A DNA stretch of 64,000 nucleotides, taken from contig CM073537.1 of NCBI GenBank assembly GCA_037074615.1, positions 13,101,989 through 13,165,988 on the forward strand. The letters run 5' to 3'. Source of the stretch: Leucaena leucocephala (Eukaryota > Streptophyta > Magnoliopsida > Fabales > Fabaceae). A model generated the notes under the pieces. The model had not been told where the DNA came from, ran no database searches, and saw nothing but the letters and a program-made list of their open reading frames with translations. The position numbers and the translations under genes were made by a program. This document shows, in pieces, positions 46,464-58,514 of the stretch (its first letter is position 1; the number at the start of each line of letters is the position of its first letter).

Positions 46464-46950
46464 TGAGATATTTATTAATATTATAATATAACCTATTTAG
46501 ATATTAATTATGATAATTAATAAATATTTTTGAGTGTGACCCGTAGTCATTTGGACCTGGTCTAAGGTGAGTTATTTGACTCAGTTTATTAAGGTTAATT
46601 TTCTGATGGTAGAAATTAACAATTGAGTTTTATCGTGCGATAGTTTCTGAGTCTAGAGCAATAACCTAGGTTCTCAGCTCACTCTCGAAAGGTTTCCCAC
46701 TGGTGAAGACAGTACATAAGTTGCTATCGCTGTGCCTAATCACCAGCTGGAAGAACCTGTTGTTTATCTGACAATATTATCTAATTCACAGGTGTCTCTA
46801 ATTGATTTCAGCTCTTCTCAGATCCAGATCAGTTAAACTAATGGCAAGAGGTAATTTTAAGTATTCCGCTGTATCTCATATAAGCTTTATGCTTATGTAT
46901 GTCATAATCTGGATTGATTATATTGTATAAGATATGTTTATTTTCTAACA
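46464..46950 (+). repeat. 3' LTR of the copia element
   Basis: This 487-bp repeat is preceded by AAGTGGGAGAATG and matches the left LTR throughout. Confidence 0.95.
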
Positions 46951-48212
46951 GGAACTTAATGAGCCCATCATTGATTTAAATCCTGGTCACGAAGGCCTTA
47001 TTAATAGAGATGAAAGAGTAGTGGACTATGTTACTCTGTGGGGAGAGTAGGATAGATATAAACTGAGCTATTGGCTTCCCCAAATTGCTATAGATCATAT
47101 CACTAGTGCGCACCCACCTCATGAGGAGAGAGGAGATGATAAATTTTATTGGAAAACCATCTACTGATGGTTGTTTTTCTGCAAAATTGGCATACCACTC
47201 TCTTTTTGTAGGTACATGGCAACGAGCAGATACTGTCTAGAAATTGATTTGGGGCATACTCTCTTTTATGTAAAATTGGCATACCCACTTCATGTGGCTT
47301 TTTTCACATATGGAAGGGTTAATACAATTGCACTGAGGGTACACAGAGGACTTACAACTTCTTCTAACTATCCATTTGGTTGTACATAGATTGAAGACTC
47401 AATGCATTTGATCAGAGATTGTTCGAATGCTATAGACGGATGGAAAACTTTTGTCTCACCTGACTCTTGGGATACTTTCTTCTCTTTACAAGTGTTGATT
47501 GGGTGAAGTGGAACTTCAATCATGAAGTGGGTCAACTACATACCAAAAAAGTTCATTGGGCTACCTTTTAGGATGTATTTGTTGGGATATCTGGGTGACA
47601 CATTGTGCCAAATTTTTTGATTCTTTAGAGAATGAGCATGTTGTTACAGCAAATGATGTTTATTTAGTTCCTGTTTAGATAAGGAATTGTTAAAAAACTG
47701 TGTTTTCTACTCGTGACTTTTTGAACAAATAAAGATCTGATGTTCTTTAGGATAATTATGTCAAATTGGAGATAGATGGATTTGTTTTATAGGATGGTAG
47801 AAGCGGATACGGAGGAGTCATAAAAAATAGTACCAACAGATGGATATGTGCCTTCAGTTGTAAACTCACCAATGTTCCCACCACGATTGCATAGCTTACC
47901 GAAATTATACATGGACTGCAGCCATGTTGGAATAGGAACTTTAGGAAAATAGCCCTTTTCACCAACTTGTTAGAGGCCATTAATTTGCTTACAAGGGGTT
48001 ATATTGCTAACCACCCTTTTAGGGATTTTGTTGAGGACACTAGGTTGAGCTTCTATAGAGATTGACATGTTAAAGTTCGTCGTAGCTTTAGAGAAAACCT
48101 TGTTCTAGCTGATTATTTAGCTAAGATGCCTTTTAATATGGAGAATAGTTTTTGTATCCTTAATCAACCATTACCTACTCTTAGTGAGGTGTGGATTGAT
48201 AAGGGAATCTAG
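46951..48212 (+). pseudogene. L1-type LINE, part after the copia insertion, with RNase H
   Basis: The frame continues from 39848 (once the 5-bp duplication is discounted) with PIIDLNPGHEGLINRDERV, the zf-RVT region, and several stops and frame breaks in 47040-47760. Positions 47760-48212 code for the RNase H (RVT_3) domain of plant L1 elements: LEIDGFV, GYGGVIKNSTNRWICAF, an EAINLL stretch, and NLVLADYLAKM with the conserved N-x-x-A-D-x-L-A. It ends in a stop at 48210-48212 followed by a T-rich tail with no obvious poly(A). No target duplication was found. Confidence 0.8.
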
Positions 48213-48720
48213 TTTTATTTTTTTACTTTGTTTCTTTTCTTTTGTTTGTTTTACATAGAAATTTAGGTGAGTTTGTCACCAGTCCCCCAATAAAACTAGA
48301 ACATAGTCCCAGGGCTCAGAAAGCGTTTACAGGAGACTTATGATATTGCTTACTAAATGAGCCCTCACAAGGGCAGCGGGAATCGAATTCATGTCTTTAT
48401 GGAATACGAGGCCGAATTCTCATTGACTTGTTTCTTTTGATTAGTGAATGAATGATTCTAATTTTTTTTTCTTTTTTAACAATGACTCAAGTTTTATTAA
48501 AAAAAATACTCCATAAAGAAAAATTTGGACTTGAGAACCAACTTAATCATATGTATGAAAAATAATGGGCCGCATACTCGACCCAATAGACCCAATTACA
48601 TCGAGCCGGCCCACCACATATGTGGAAATTTCACATTATAGGCCCAATTACATCCACGTGTGAGGATGGTTTACTCTTTTACCTTCTTCAGCGTCATTCC
48701 ATATACTGTGGCTCTAAAAA
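48213..48720 (+). promoter_or_regulatory. Upstream region of the TDRD3/RMI1-like gene
   Basis: Near the gene are TGGGCC (48566-48571), GGCCCA (48641-48646) and a G-box CACGTG (48655-48660). TGGGCC/GGCCCA are site II (TCP-bound) elements common in housekeeping and cell-cycle promoters of plants. CCCAATTACATC occurs twice (about 48592 and 48643). No TATA box is obvious. That these act on this gene is inference from position. 48213-48500 holds an unassigned repeat-like stretch. Confidence 0.45.
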
Positions 48721-51700
48721 ATGGAGACGACTTCGAATGCACCGAATGACTCGGAAGTGGTGTTAGAAACCCTAAGAACAAGAGGCTGGTGTTTCGGAGA
48801 CTTGCAGCAAGTGAAAGCTACGATCACCATTCAGTACGCTTTAGCCATTGATGCAACGAAGGTGGTTGATTCTGTGGAGTCGGAGCTATTGAATTTGGAC
48901 CTTCGATCAATCGGAGGCAAGTCCTTGCCCGACCCTTCTCTTCTTCGCAAGTCTTCTTATCTTCAGGGCCCCAAAGTCCTACAGGCAAATTATTACCCTT
49001 ATTTCTCCTTTCGATTGAACTCTGTCTGTTTGCTTTTTATAGCGGACGAATCATATTCTGGGATTTTGTGCCTTTTAGATACTCTGCGGATTTACTAATG
49101 GATGAAAGTTATGGATTGGTGTTGCTTCTAATTCCTAATTACGGTTCTTTAGTTGCGTTTTTTTAAATGGTAAATTATACTCCTGATCATAGTTTCCCTC
49201 ACTTTTAATTTAATTTAGTTCTGATGATTTAGAAACTTGTAACTGAGACCTTATAATTTACAAGCTTTTTAACTTATTTTTTGGGCCAACTACAAGTTTT
49301 TTAACTTAGTCCTTGCTTTTTAAATTTTCAATATTTTGTTCAATTTTATTGATTTAATTAATAACTATATGTTGTCTTGCTATTCAAAATTCCAAATATA
49401 TACGATTTATACTCACAAAAAAGACAAAAGTATCCAAGTAAAATTAATCATATATTTAATAAAATATTAAAAAAATATGATGAGTGACTACACTAAGAAT
49501 TATTTATACTATAAAGATTTAATAACAATTTTATAGAGTATTCTGACTAAACAATAACGAACAAGGGTATAATATTTCCATTTTTTGGCTTATGCTTTTG
49601 TTAATTTATTCCCATACCATCAACTGAATGCAGTGGGAACTGGTTTTCTTGAATCTTGTAACTAAAGAACTGCTTGAGTTATAATTTCTATCTCTATACA
49701 TCATGACTTTTTGGTTCTGGTTCATTTGAGCAGATATCTTCAGTAAGGGACATTTCTAGAGGCACCGTGGATGAATTTTCAAGAAGCTTAGGTGATCGAC
49801 GACTTCTTAGGTTAGGTCTCACAGATGGGCACTCTGATGTAACTGCCATAGAATATTCTCACATCCCACTTATACCTGATAATGTTGTTCCTGGCACTAA
49901 GGTAATGAAATTCTATTTATACTTGCTTTTCCTAGTAGATTAGACTTAGGTGAGAGGAGGGAATGTAGCAACTATGTTTTGTTTTTATATTAGACAGGTA
50001 TGGTCTTAATGTAAAAGCTCTGCTAAACATATTGTGAATGTGAGTTAAGGTAAGGGAATTATACATTACTATAGGGCATATATTGGGATTGTAATTCTAA
50101 GTATTTTATTTACTGTCAGGGTAATTCAATAAATTTTTCTGCAATTCTAAATGTTTGACTGCAGTCAATAACTTGAATTTCAGGAAATAGAAATATACTT
50201 GGTTGATAAATATTCTGATATGTGCCCTGGTCAAAATTCAAATTTTGTTATTGTGGAAAATTTTAGAATGGTAATTTAATTTGACATGAAATATGAAATT
50301 GTGAATATTTTAATTTTTAACCATGATAAATGGAATTGAATCTGAAGTTTGGCTTGCTTTTGACAATAAAAGTACGTATGATGCTTAAGAAAAGCTCTTT
50401 TTTGGTGGAATGAGTTGCATGTAGAAGGGGCAATAGCTGGAATTTAAAGCTCCTTCAGTTTTAGTGATGCTGTTTAAGTCATTAGAGAGAGTATTGATGT
50501 TAAAGAAAGGTAGTCTGGTCCCTGGCACTTCTCTGTTTCTCAATGCTATGGGTGGAAGAATTGTTCCCATTTGGTAATTGAGGTCTTTGGGGAATATTGA
50601 TTGAATGATTGGTAGTTCTGTTTAGAACCAATGGAATACTTGATTCTATAGAAGGGTCCTACAAATTGATGGGCTTTTGCACACTAAAGGCTTAATGTTC
50701 CTTCGGATTTGTTGCTCTTTCAGTTTAAGCTAGGGAATTCTGGTTTATGGTTTGTAACTATGTGCTATAATGCAGTCATTATTTGGAAAAGCTAATAAGA
50801 AATTGTTGGTTTTGTCTAGTCACTAATTATTGCATGACAATGGACAATACTAGTAATAAGATTCAGGCGAATATTGGTATTTTGTGCTTTGAGCTACATT
50901 GTCCAGCTTCAAGTTGCCGTTAGTTTTCATTTCTTTCTTGGGGAAGTTGTGTTAAAATGTTATAAGATTCCTTGATGTTATAAGATTCCTTGATGTGGAC
51001 CCAATAAGAACCTGTCCTGGAAAATCCAGAAATTATGAATTGGTTAGCCAAATATAGAAGCAAAGATGGAACCTGATCGTGGCAACTAGAGTTTGATACC
51101 AACTTGATGTGGACCCAATAGGAACTTGTCCTAAAAAATCCATAAATGATGAATTGGTTAGCAAAATACGGAAACAAAGAAACAAGAATAATAATGTAGA
51201 CATAGATAATTATGATCTTGGAAGTTGGAACTAGGAACCTAATTAATATGCATTCTAAAAAACACTGAGTATAGGAAACCCAACACGCAATGGAAACAAT
51301 GGCTCAAGAAATTCCAAGTATAAGAAACACAAGAGTCGATCACACTCTTGCTTCCAACATGTATTCTCCAAAGGATACAAGGAAACAAGCTATATTTGCT
51401 TAAGAAAAAAATTATTCAACTCTCCATCTGTGTGTACATAATGTGGCCTTTAACTTAAATAGGCAAAGAGAACTATAACTCTAGAAAACCCTAGCTAAAA
51501 GAAACCCTAATTGATTTACTTAAGCTCAAAGGCCCATTAATGAGCAATTAGGTGCCTCTCGAAAAGTTGACTTGAATTACTATTCACAACCGTGAGCTCC
51601 CATGGGTCATTGCAACGTGCATTTAGGCCTAAATATGAAAGTTTATGGCCTAATTTACCTCCTCCAAGTGTATACTTGTGTTTTGGACTTTCAATAGGGT

Positions 51701-52338
51701 TTTGGGTTTTAGCTACTGGAATCTGAATCTCTACTCTTGTGCTTTCCTCTACTTGGATCACATAGAGTTGCATGATTTGGCCTTGGATGAATTGATAGCT
51801 TGGCATGCAACCTAGGACGCCATATAGGGCCACATCATTCCTCCTGCTCTGTAATTTGGTAATGAAAGTTGTCATCAGTTGATGCATGTTTTGGAATATT
51901 TTAATTGATACAGTTAATATTTGTTAATTAGCATTAACCTATATGTTTATTTTAATTGGTACAGTGATATTTTCTAGGTTTGTACTACAGTATATGCTTG
52001 ATCTATTGCTCTCTTTCTTTCTCTTTTATATGTATGTTTTCTGTATGTATCCTTATTGTACGCATGTTCTTGATTATTATCACTTTTAATTAATCGATAT
52101 TGCTCTCATTCTATTTGACAGATTCGTTTGGAAGATAAAACTGTGATTCGTAGCGGTATAGTTTGTTTAAATTCTCAAGTATTGACTATATTAGGAGGTC
52201 TTGTTCAATCACTTTATGAAGAATGGCAGATGAACAAAAAATATTCAGGATTCTCTCGACCATCCTTAAGCAAGCTAGAGGAAAGTGATGCAGACCAACC
52301 TCCTCAATTTGTGAAGCTGCATGTTGGATCTTCCTCAG
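48721..52338 (+). CDS. TDRD3/RMI1-type OB-fold protein, exons 1-3 (C-terminal part outside or lost)
   Basis: Three exons join in frame: 48721-48984 (88 codons), 49734-49901 (56) and 52122-52338 (72 codons plus one base). Intron 1 starts GC (CAG|GCAAAT) and ends GCAG; introns 2 and 3 start GT. The protein opens METTSNAPNDSEVVLETLRT with the DUF1767 helix bundle (residues about 10-60), then GPKVLQISSVRDIS and an OB fold with RLLRLGLTDGHSDVTAIEYS, VPGTKIRL and QVLTILGG (residues about 85-190). These match the N-terminal part of TDRD3 and of RMI1, which bind topoisomerase III and RecQ-type partners in the nucleus. TDRD3 is the better fit at TDGHxxxTAxExS. No stop or frameshift is seen, so this looks like a live gene. 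Later exons are not visible up to 64000. Confidence 0.85.
49902..52121 (+). other. Intron 2 of the TDRD3/RMI1-like gene, with an LTR-like remnant
   Basis: 2.2 kb, GTAATG to TTGACAG. At 50960-51890 there is a decayed retroelement end on the minus strand. TTTGATACCAAC (about 51091-51102) reads as a primer-site-like GTTGGTATCAAA on minus. A block of 114 bases (50990-51103) is repeated at once from 51104. A 20-bp tandem pair (TTATAAGATTCCTTGATG) lies just before it. Insertion in an intron need not harm the gene. Confidence 0.4.
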
Positions 52339-52502
52339 GTTAGTTTTGCTCGAAAGCATGTTGGTTTTGTGCCCTTCATTTTCTATGAGAGTAAAGCTAA
52401 AAGTATAAGAATTTAAGGGAGACTTCCACTAGGAAATTAACATGGTCAATCATTGTGGTAGGTGCTCAAACAGAATAATTATAGTATGATGAAAGGAAAG
52501 TC
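52339..52502 (+). other. Start of intron 3 of the TDRD3/RMI1-like gene
   Basis: It starts GTTAGT after TCCTCAG. It runs into the LTR at 52503. If the gene is intact, this intron is longer than 11.6 kb. Confidence 0.5.
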
Positions 52503-52857
52503 TGTTGAGAAAATAAGAGTGAGAATCTCACTCTAAATAATCACAATAGAGAAAAGCTTAGGAGAATCTCCAAATATGAATGGAGGAACTTCTATTTAAA
52601 TCTAAGTAGCTTTTGAAGTTGCAATCCTATTTATAGAACTGGGAATACATTAAAATAATTAAATAAATTCAGAGAAATCTCCTAAAATCTGAATAGAATG
52701 CAACAACCAAAGGAACAACAATTGAATTTTGGGGCCTCATAACAAACATATTGGTCCATTATTCTAATGAACAAACGCCTAAAATGTCTCAAAAATAATT
52801 ATACAGCAAAATATTCAACAAAAACAGTCAGAAAAATATCTAATTCAGCTTTTGACA
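52503..52857 (-). mobile_element. LTR of gypsy family B (left copy)
   Basis: On the minus strand it begins TGTCAAAAGCTG at 52857 and ends TTTTCTCAACA at 52503 (355 bp). A purine-rich AGAAGAGGA lies just before it. Part of the same LTR, in the same direction, is at 63790-64000. The flanking 5 bases could not be paired. Confidence 0.7.
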
Positions 52858-53782
52858 TATTCCTCTTCTAAAATAAGTCTGCTATGGTCTCTTAACAGAA
52901 GCCCTCTTGGAATGTCTACTTGTCCTCAAGCTGAAAAGAGGAAAATTGAGTTTGCAAAAGGCATTCTTCCCAGTTGGTTTCTCAATTGGTCTGTTCTGCC
53001 ATTGAATAAGTAACTTGAGAGTGTCATATCTTGTACAGTGATGTGCTAGAACTTGTGAAGGTTCTGGATGCAATTCGAAATTTGCTGAAAGTGGAAGAGA
53101 AGCATATGGAGATGAGGGTTGCTTTCCATAAGCTGCACGGAGGAGTGAAACATGAAAGATAATACGGATTTTGGAATCTAGACGTAATTCCAATTCATAT
53201 GCAATCTGTCCAATCTTAGAATTTTGTATGGGCCAAAAAACCCTATAGACAACTTCTCACTCTTCTTTATAGAGAGTGATTTTTAACAAAAAGGTTGCTC
53301 ATGTAGCCATACAACATCACTCTCTTTGAATTCTAGTTCCTTCTATGTTGGTCAGCATTGGTTTTCATTTGGGATTAAGCTGTGCATAAGTTCTCCTTGA
53401 GCAGCTTGAGCATTGCATCTCTAGTTTCTAATTGCCCTTCCATGTTGGCAATGAGTGTTTCACCTCACATAGGGAGATAAAGGTGGTGGATCTTGCCCAT
53501 ATTTTGAAAGCAGAATAATTTGTAGAAGCATGATAACTGGTGTAGGAATATTCAACTCCATAAAGAAACTTATGCCACAATCAAGTTATTCATGTGCAAA
53601 ACTTGGCAAGTAAGCTTCAAGACACCTGTCCACTACTTCTATTTGACCATTTGATTGTGGATGGTAAGTCGTGCTCATCTTCAATTGAGTTTGGCTTGAT
53701 CTAAAATAATTCTCTCCAAAATGCACTCATGAAGAAAGAATCTTTATCAGAGACAATACAGCATGGCATAACATGGTGGCAC
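52858..53782 (-). pseudogene. gypsy B integrase, left (minus) arm
   Basis: The minus strand has the integrase end: STTYHPQSNGQ-like and VDRCLE at about 53640, and SDKDSFFMSAFWRELF at about 53700-53750 (second catalytic Asp region). At 53193-52882 come FHVSLLRAAYGKQPSS, PSQVLAHHCTRYDTL and LLIQWQNRPIE, the chromo-like C-terminus. Stops and frame breaks are frequent. The frame goes on upstream at 59886-60000, after the chromovirus A insertion. The plus-strand arm at 60105-63790 repeats all these phrases. Confidence 0.75.
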
Positions 53783-54040
53783 TGTTGCGTTCCTTGATCA
53801 AAGATGACAGAAAAGAGAGGTAAAGACATAAGAATTGATAGAGAGAGCATCCGAGGGAAAGAGAACAGGGGAAGAGAAGAGATAGAAGAATTCTGAAGAA
53901 TGAGTCTATTCACTATAATGTCATTGTACACCATTACATTGGGTATGTTTTGCTTTTTATAGACTGGGGGTTTAGGGGTTATCTTGCGTAATTATCTTCG
54001 TATATAACAGAAAAACTAACAGCAGCAAAATTTTATAACA
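53783..54040 (-). repeat. 3' LTR of chromovirus A
   Basis: This 258-bp copy aligns with 58515-58637 plus 59747-59885. It holds TATA-like CTTTTTATAG on the plus strand; on the minus strand TATAAAAAGCAAAACAT is the probable TATA box. Confidence 0.9.
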
Positions 54041-54079
54041 ATACCCCCCTTAAAACTCAGGGAACTGCTGCTGCAAATT

Positions 54080-55260
54080 GTAAAGAGAAGTCCAGGAAGC
54101 TTCTTCTACTTACCCTCCTTCATTGTACCAAAACTTCAGTGATAATGTGCTTCTTCTTCCTCCCAATTCTAGTAGCCAATATTTTCTTAGGATATTTAGA
54201 ACTAGGGACAGTAGGATAGTAAATAGGAGGATGTCTTTGCTTAACACCAGGATCTGGACAGAGCTTCAACAGGGACACATGAATCGTAGGATGAATCCTG
54301 GATTCAAAAGGCAACTCCAACCTATAAGCTACTGGTGCAATCTTTTCTATTACCTTGTACGGTCCATAGAACTTAGGAGCCAGTTTTTGAGTGCTTCTAG
54401 TTGCTGCAGAAACTTTCCTATAGGGTTGTAACTTCAGGAAAACCCATTGGCCTTGTTGGAACTCCCGATCAGATCTCTTAGTGTCTGCCTTTTGCTTTAT
54501 AGTATTGACAGATCGATGCAAGTGATGTTTCAGAACTGCTAGCATGCTCTCTTTCTTCAAAGCTCCTGTCCACAACTTTAATGACAACTGATCTAGGAAT
54601 ATAAGGAGAATAAACTGGAGGTTTCTGGCCATACAGTAACTCACATGGGGTTGCTTTAGTAGAAGTGTGAAAGGTTGTATTATACCACCATTCAGTCAAA
54701 GACACCCAATGATTCCATTCCTTAGGATTTTCCCAACACATACATCTCAAATAAGATTCTAGACACAGATTCAAAACTTTAGTTTGCCCATTTGGGGATG
54801 GTATGCAGGAGGTAGCTTTTGTTCAATTTTCAAAACCTTGATGAACTCCCTCCAAAAATTACTGATGAAATTAGGATCTCAATCACTTATGATTTCTACT
54901 GGTGCACCATGGAGCTTGTATACTTGATCAAGGAAAACTTGAGCAAGAGAAGAAGCTATAAATGAATGAGATAAGCTGAGGAAGTGAGCATACTTACTCA
55001 TCCTATCAACTATGACCCATATCACCTCCTTCCCATTGGATTTAGGAAGTCCTTCAATGAAATCCATCGATATACTTTCCCAAACCTTGCTTGGAATAAG
55101 AAGAGGCTGTAGCAATACTAGAGAAGCCATAGTCTCATACTTACATCTAGCACATGTATCATAGCCTTTCACATACTCCTCAACTTATGAAGGTTCTTCC
55201 ACCAAAATAAGCCATAGACCTTCTGTTAAGTTGCATTAATTCCTGAGTGACCCCCTTGAG
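54080..55260 (-). pseudogene. Chromovirus A integrase and chromodomain
   Basis: From right to left on minus: an HHCC finger (GGHSG at about 55240, then CARCKYE at about 55150), the core with VWESISMDFIEGLPKS (first Asp), DRMSKYAHFLSLSHSF, a second Asp in EIISD at 54880, then after a stop WYNTTFHTSTKATPCELLYG and QKPPVYSP. The C-terminal part has GQWVFLKLQPYRK, PKFYGPYKVIEKI, IHPTIHVSLLK and a chromodomain-like IGRKKKHIITEVLVQ, then a stop with the W and EASW that should follow still readable. The enzyme would insert the cDNA; the chromodomain would guide it to silent chromatin. Confidence 0.9.
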
Positions 55261-56690
55261 CACTAGAATGTAACCATTCAAGAATTCTCTGTCTAGTAGC
55301 AGCAACATTCCCAATTACAATCTTACCATCCTTGCGCAGAATAGACCCATACCAGGAAAATTTTCCCATGAAACCATCAGCTTGCTGCTTTATATCTGAC
55401 ATAATTGCTGCTACCACAGAATCAGTTTCCCAAGAGCCTTTTATCAAGTCCAATTCTGGAGAAGCAGTGTCAAGGGTGATCTGCAGGATTTGAGAGCTGT
55501 GCAATCTTGAAAGGGCATCTGCTGCAGGATTGTCGCTTCCCCTTTTGTACTGGATCTCATAATCATACCCGATCAGCTTAGCTATCCAATACATCTGAAA
55601 AGGTGTTTTAAGCTTCTTCCCCATTAAAAAATTTTAGGCTTTGCTGGTCTGTTCTGATGCTGAACTGAGCCCTCTCTAGATATTGATGTCAGTTTTCAAC
55701 CGCAAGGACCATCGCCAACAATTCCTTCCCATATATGGATAGCTTCACATGTTGGGGAGCTAATGCCTTGCTGAAAAAAGCAAGTGGCTGTCCTTCTTGC
55801 ATGAGGACAACCCCTACCCCTGTGCCACACGCATCAGTTTCCACCGTGAACTTAGAAAAATCTGGGGCTGAAACTAAAATATCCTTCAGTTTTTGGAACA
55901 AAATGCTGGCCTGTTCTGACCATTGGAAGGCATCCTTGCATGTGAGTAGAGTTAAAGGATGAGCTAACTCCCTAAACCTGTTAATAAACCTCTTGTAGTA
56001 GCCAGCCAACCCAAGGAACCTTCTCAATTGTTTCACATTCTTAGGTTTTGGCCAATCTACAATTGCCTGGATCTTTTTGGGGTCAGTTGACACCTTGCCT
56101 GTCGTAATGATATGTCCCAAATACTCAACATTCTGGGCAGTAAAGGTGCATTTACTTTTCTTGATGAAATATTGCTGAACACAGAGAACTTCCAACACAG
56201 TTTCTAAGAGATGAACATGCTCAGACATAGAGGAGCTATAGATAAGAATATCATCGAAAAACACCAATGCAAACTTATGAAGGAAGGGCCTAAAGATGTC
56301 ATTCATATCCCCTTGGAAGGTGGCTAGAGCATTGGTTAAACCAAAAGGCATGGCCAACCAATCATAATGGCCTGAGTGAGTTTTGAACGCTGTCTTGTGA
56401 TAATCTGCAGGAACCATCCTTATCTGATGGTACCCAGCTTTCAAATCCAGTTTGGTAAACCATTTGGCCAAATGCAATTCATCCAACATATCTTCCACCA
56501 ATGGAATTGGGTACTGGTTTTTGATTGTGCATTTGTTCAACTCTCTATAATCAATGCATATGCTCTAAGTCCCATCTTTCTGTTTTACCAGAACAATGGG
56601 GGCAGAAAAGGGTGACAAACTTTCTTGAAGTACTTCATTCTACAAAAGTTCTTTAACTTGCTGCTCAATGACGTCTTTCTATACAGCAGA
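55261..56690 (-). pseudogene. Chromovirus A reverse transcriptase and RNase H
   Basis: An open 283-codon frame (56540-55689) has KNQYPIPLVEDMLDEL, FTKLDLKAGYHQIRM, AMPFGLTNALATFQGDMN, the catalytic ALVFFDDILIYS, VEYLGHII, RFLGLAGYYKRFI and the RNase H start TVETDACGTGVG, then LSIYGKELLAMVLA. After a stop RNase H goes on at 55624-55490 with ADALSRL. The start of the domain (56690-56541) is broken by stops. The enzyme would copy the element's RNA. Spacing and length fit the family. Confidence 0.95.
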
Positions 56691-57540
56691 ATATCGGTAA
56701 GGTTTGAGATTATTGGGATTTGTTCCCTCCTTGAACACTATAGGATGGTTGTTGCTAGGTCTTAATAGCGGTAATTCCTTGGGTTCCCTAAATACATTCT
56801 CATATTCAGTTAAAGTCGACTGTACCCCTTCTTGCATATCTTCGGCTTTAGCCTGAACCACAAGGCCCTGGGATTCACTTTTCTCTGGAGGACGCAGGAG
56901 TTGCACCAGAAACATCTGTTGGTCACCCACAAATGAGCACTCAACCGAGTTATAGGTATCACATCTAATGTCTGAGGCCCAACAACTTGCAACTTGCATA
57001 ATTTCCCTTTATACCAAAAGTGCTTAGTCATCTGGTCATATTCCTAGTAGGCATTCTTGATGGATTTCAGCCATTCTAGACTGAGCACAATGACTTTGAG
57101 TGCACACTCGAATTCCATGCCCTGCATCTTCCATCTGAATCCTTGCAAGATTTCATGAACTTTTAGCCGACGCCCCCCAGCCACTTGTATAAAAGAAAGG
57201 CCCGTGCTCTGCTTTTTCCAATCCAATCTCTTTGCCACACCGAGGTTGAGGAAGTCATGGGTACTTCCATTAGCCATCAACACAGATATTTTTCTTACCC
57301 ACGCTAGCTGCAATTTTCATGGTCCTCCTAATCTCTTCACCATTAATGGCATGCAGCGAAATCAAAGGAACAAAGTCGTCGACATTTTCCACGCTAACGT
57401 CAAAGCATCTGGAGTAATCACCGTCTTCTTCAAGTGCAATAAAATGTAATTGCATTTTCTGCCTTTGAGGACAGCGATGGTCGTGTGAGAATGGCTCATG
57501 GCTGTAAAGCACAGATTCTTAGATCGATGCTCTACTTCCT
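56680..57540 (-). pseudogene. Chromovirus A aspartic protease region
   Basis: The frame at 57313-57044 has VLMANGSTHDFLN, where the family has the active-site (D)SGSTHNF; the catalytic Asp appears replaced by Asn in this copy. ATKWT-like linker follows and the frame at 56999-56679 leads to the reverse transcriptase with PSNNHPIVFKEGTNP. Several stops. Cleaves the polyprotein in active elements. Confidence 0.75.
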
Positions 57541-57765
57541 CATCGCCTATCAGCATCTTGAGAGGTCCCACATAGCTTGGTTCTTGAAGCCAGATTCTGT
57601 ATCTTTAATTGTTAATTGTGACATACTATTCTGTTGGGGGGTCCCACTGCTTAACAGAGCATTCTTGTAAGAGTTTGACTGAGCTGTTGACGCTGAGGGA
57701 CCCACACTCTATCTCCCACTTCGTTCGCTAGCGACCTTGTTATTGTGATGGTTCATCGCAATTTC

Positions 57766-58480
57766 TTAAATTCTTGCAAGTCGCCGCACCTCTACCAACG
57801 TCCGGGGATCAAACATTTGTACGGAGTTGGCAATCTCCTCCTTCAGCACCCTCACATAAACATCCACCAAGTACGCTTCAGAAAGATCCAACGTGGCTAA
57901 AATGGTGTCGAATTTAACGTTGAACGCGGCCAATGTCCTCGTCTGTCGAAGGTAGGCCAACTCAGTCATCGGCTTCTTGTAGGGTGGCCTAAAGTCTTTT
58001 GTAAGAGCTCAGCATATTCAGTCCAGGACGGTCGATGGTTTCCCCTCATTCGTTTGACGTCTAATTACCATTTGAAGGAGTCCCTATCTAAATTCACAGT
58101 TGCTACGTCCACCTTCTGTTCTTTTGGGATATTCTCTAGTCGGAAGTATCGCTCGCATCTCAATATCCACGAATGGATATTTTTGCCATCATACTTGGGA
58201 AAATCCATTATGGGGAGACGGGTTCCTCGGTGTTCATCAAGTTTGTCATCGTTCCAGTGGTTCCTATTTCAGTTGGGTGCACAGTGGGCAATGTTGCGCA
58301 TTTCTTGTGCCATTGCCTGCATTTCTTGTCGAACAGTGCGACCCATGTTTTGGATTTCATTGCTAAATCCCAGAACCATCTCCTGTAACTCATCAACGCT
58401 CTGCAGTTGCTGCTTGACACACTGCATCCAAGCATCCATTTTTCTGGCGTTTTCTTGAGTTCTTGTTTCTTCCATTCAAA
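57766..58480 (-). pseudogene. Chromovirus A gag remnant
   Basis: The minus strand starts at about 58475 with MEETRTQENARKMDAW and a long helical, Gln/Glu/Met-rich stretch. After frame breaks comes a conserved gag piece at 57969-57766 with QTRTLAAFNVKFD, LSEAYLVDVYVRVLKEE and NSVQMFDPRTLVE. Particle-forming protein in active elements; here split by stops. Confidence 0.75.
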
Positions 58481-58514
58481 GTCACGGTCTGAGGAACGCA
58501 TGCTCTGATATCAC

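Larger units (their letters stand above)
39849..46950 (+). mobile_element. Ty1-copia retrotransposon, complete ends, inactive
   Basis: LTRs of 486 and 487 bp (39849-40334 and 46464-46950) start TGAGATATTTATTAATATT and end TTTATTTTCTAACA. A primer site TGGCATCAGAACC (40336-40348) follows the left one and a polypurine tract AAGTGGGAGAATG (46451-46463) precedes the right one. GAACT flanks the insertion on both sides, one base off the LTR edge (39843-39847 and 46952-46956). The order gag, protease relic, integrase, reverse transcriptase, RNase H is that of Ty1-copia. Many stop codons, a missing block between gag and protease, and visible LTR divergence show an old, dead copy. A MADS-box fragment lies in its leader. 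Confidence 0.95.

Noticed and set aside
53701..53934. A separate host gene on minus
   Set aside because: The frame crosses the chromovirus A LTR border at 53783; it is gypsy B integrase plus LTR.
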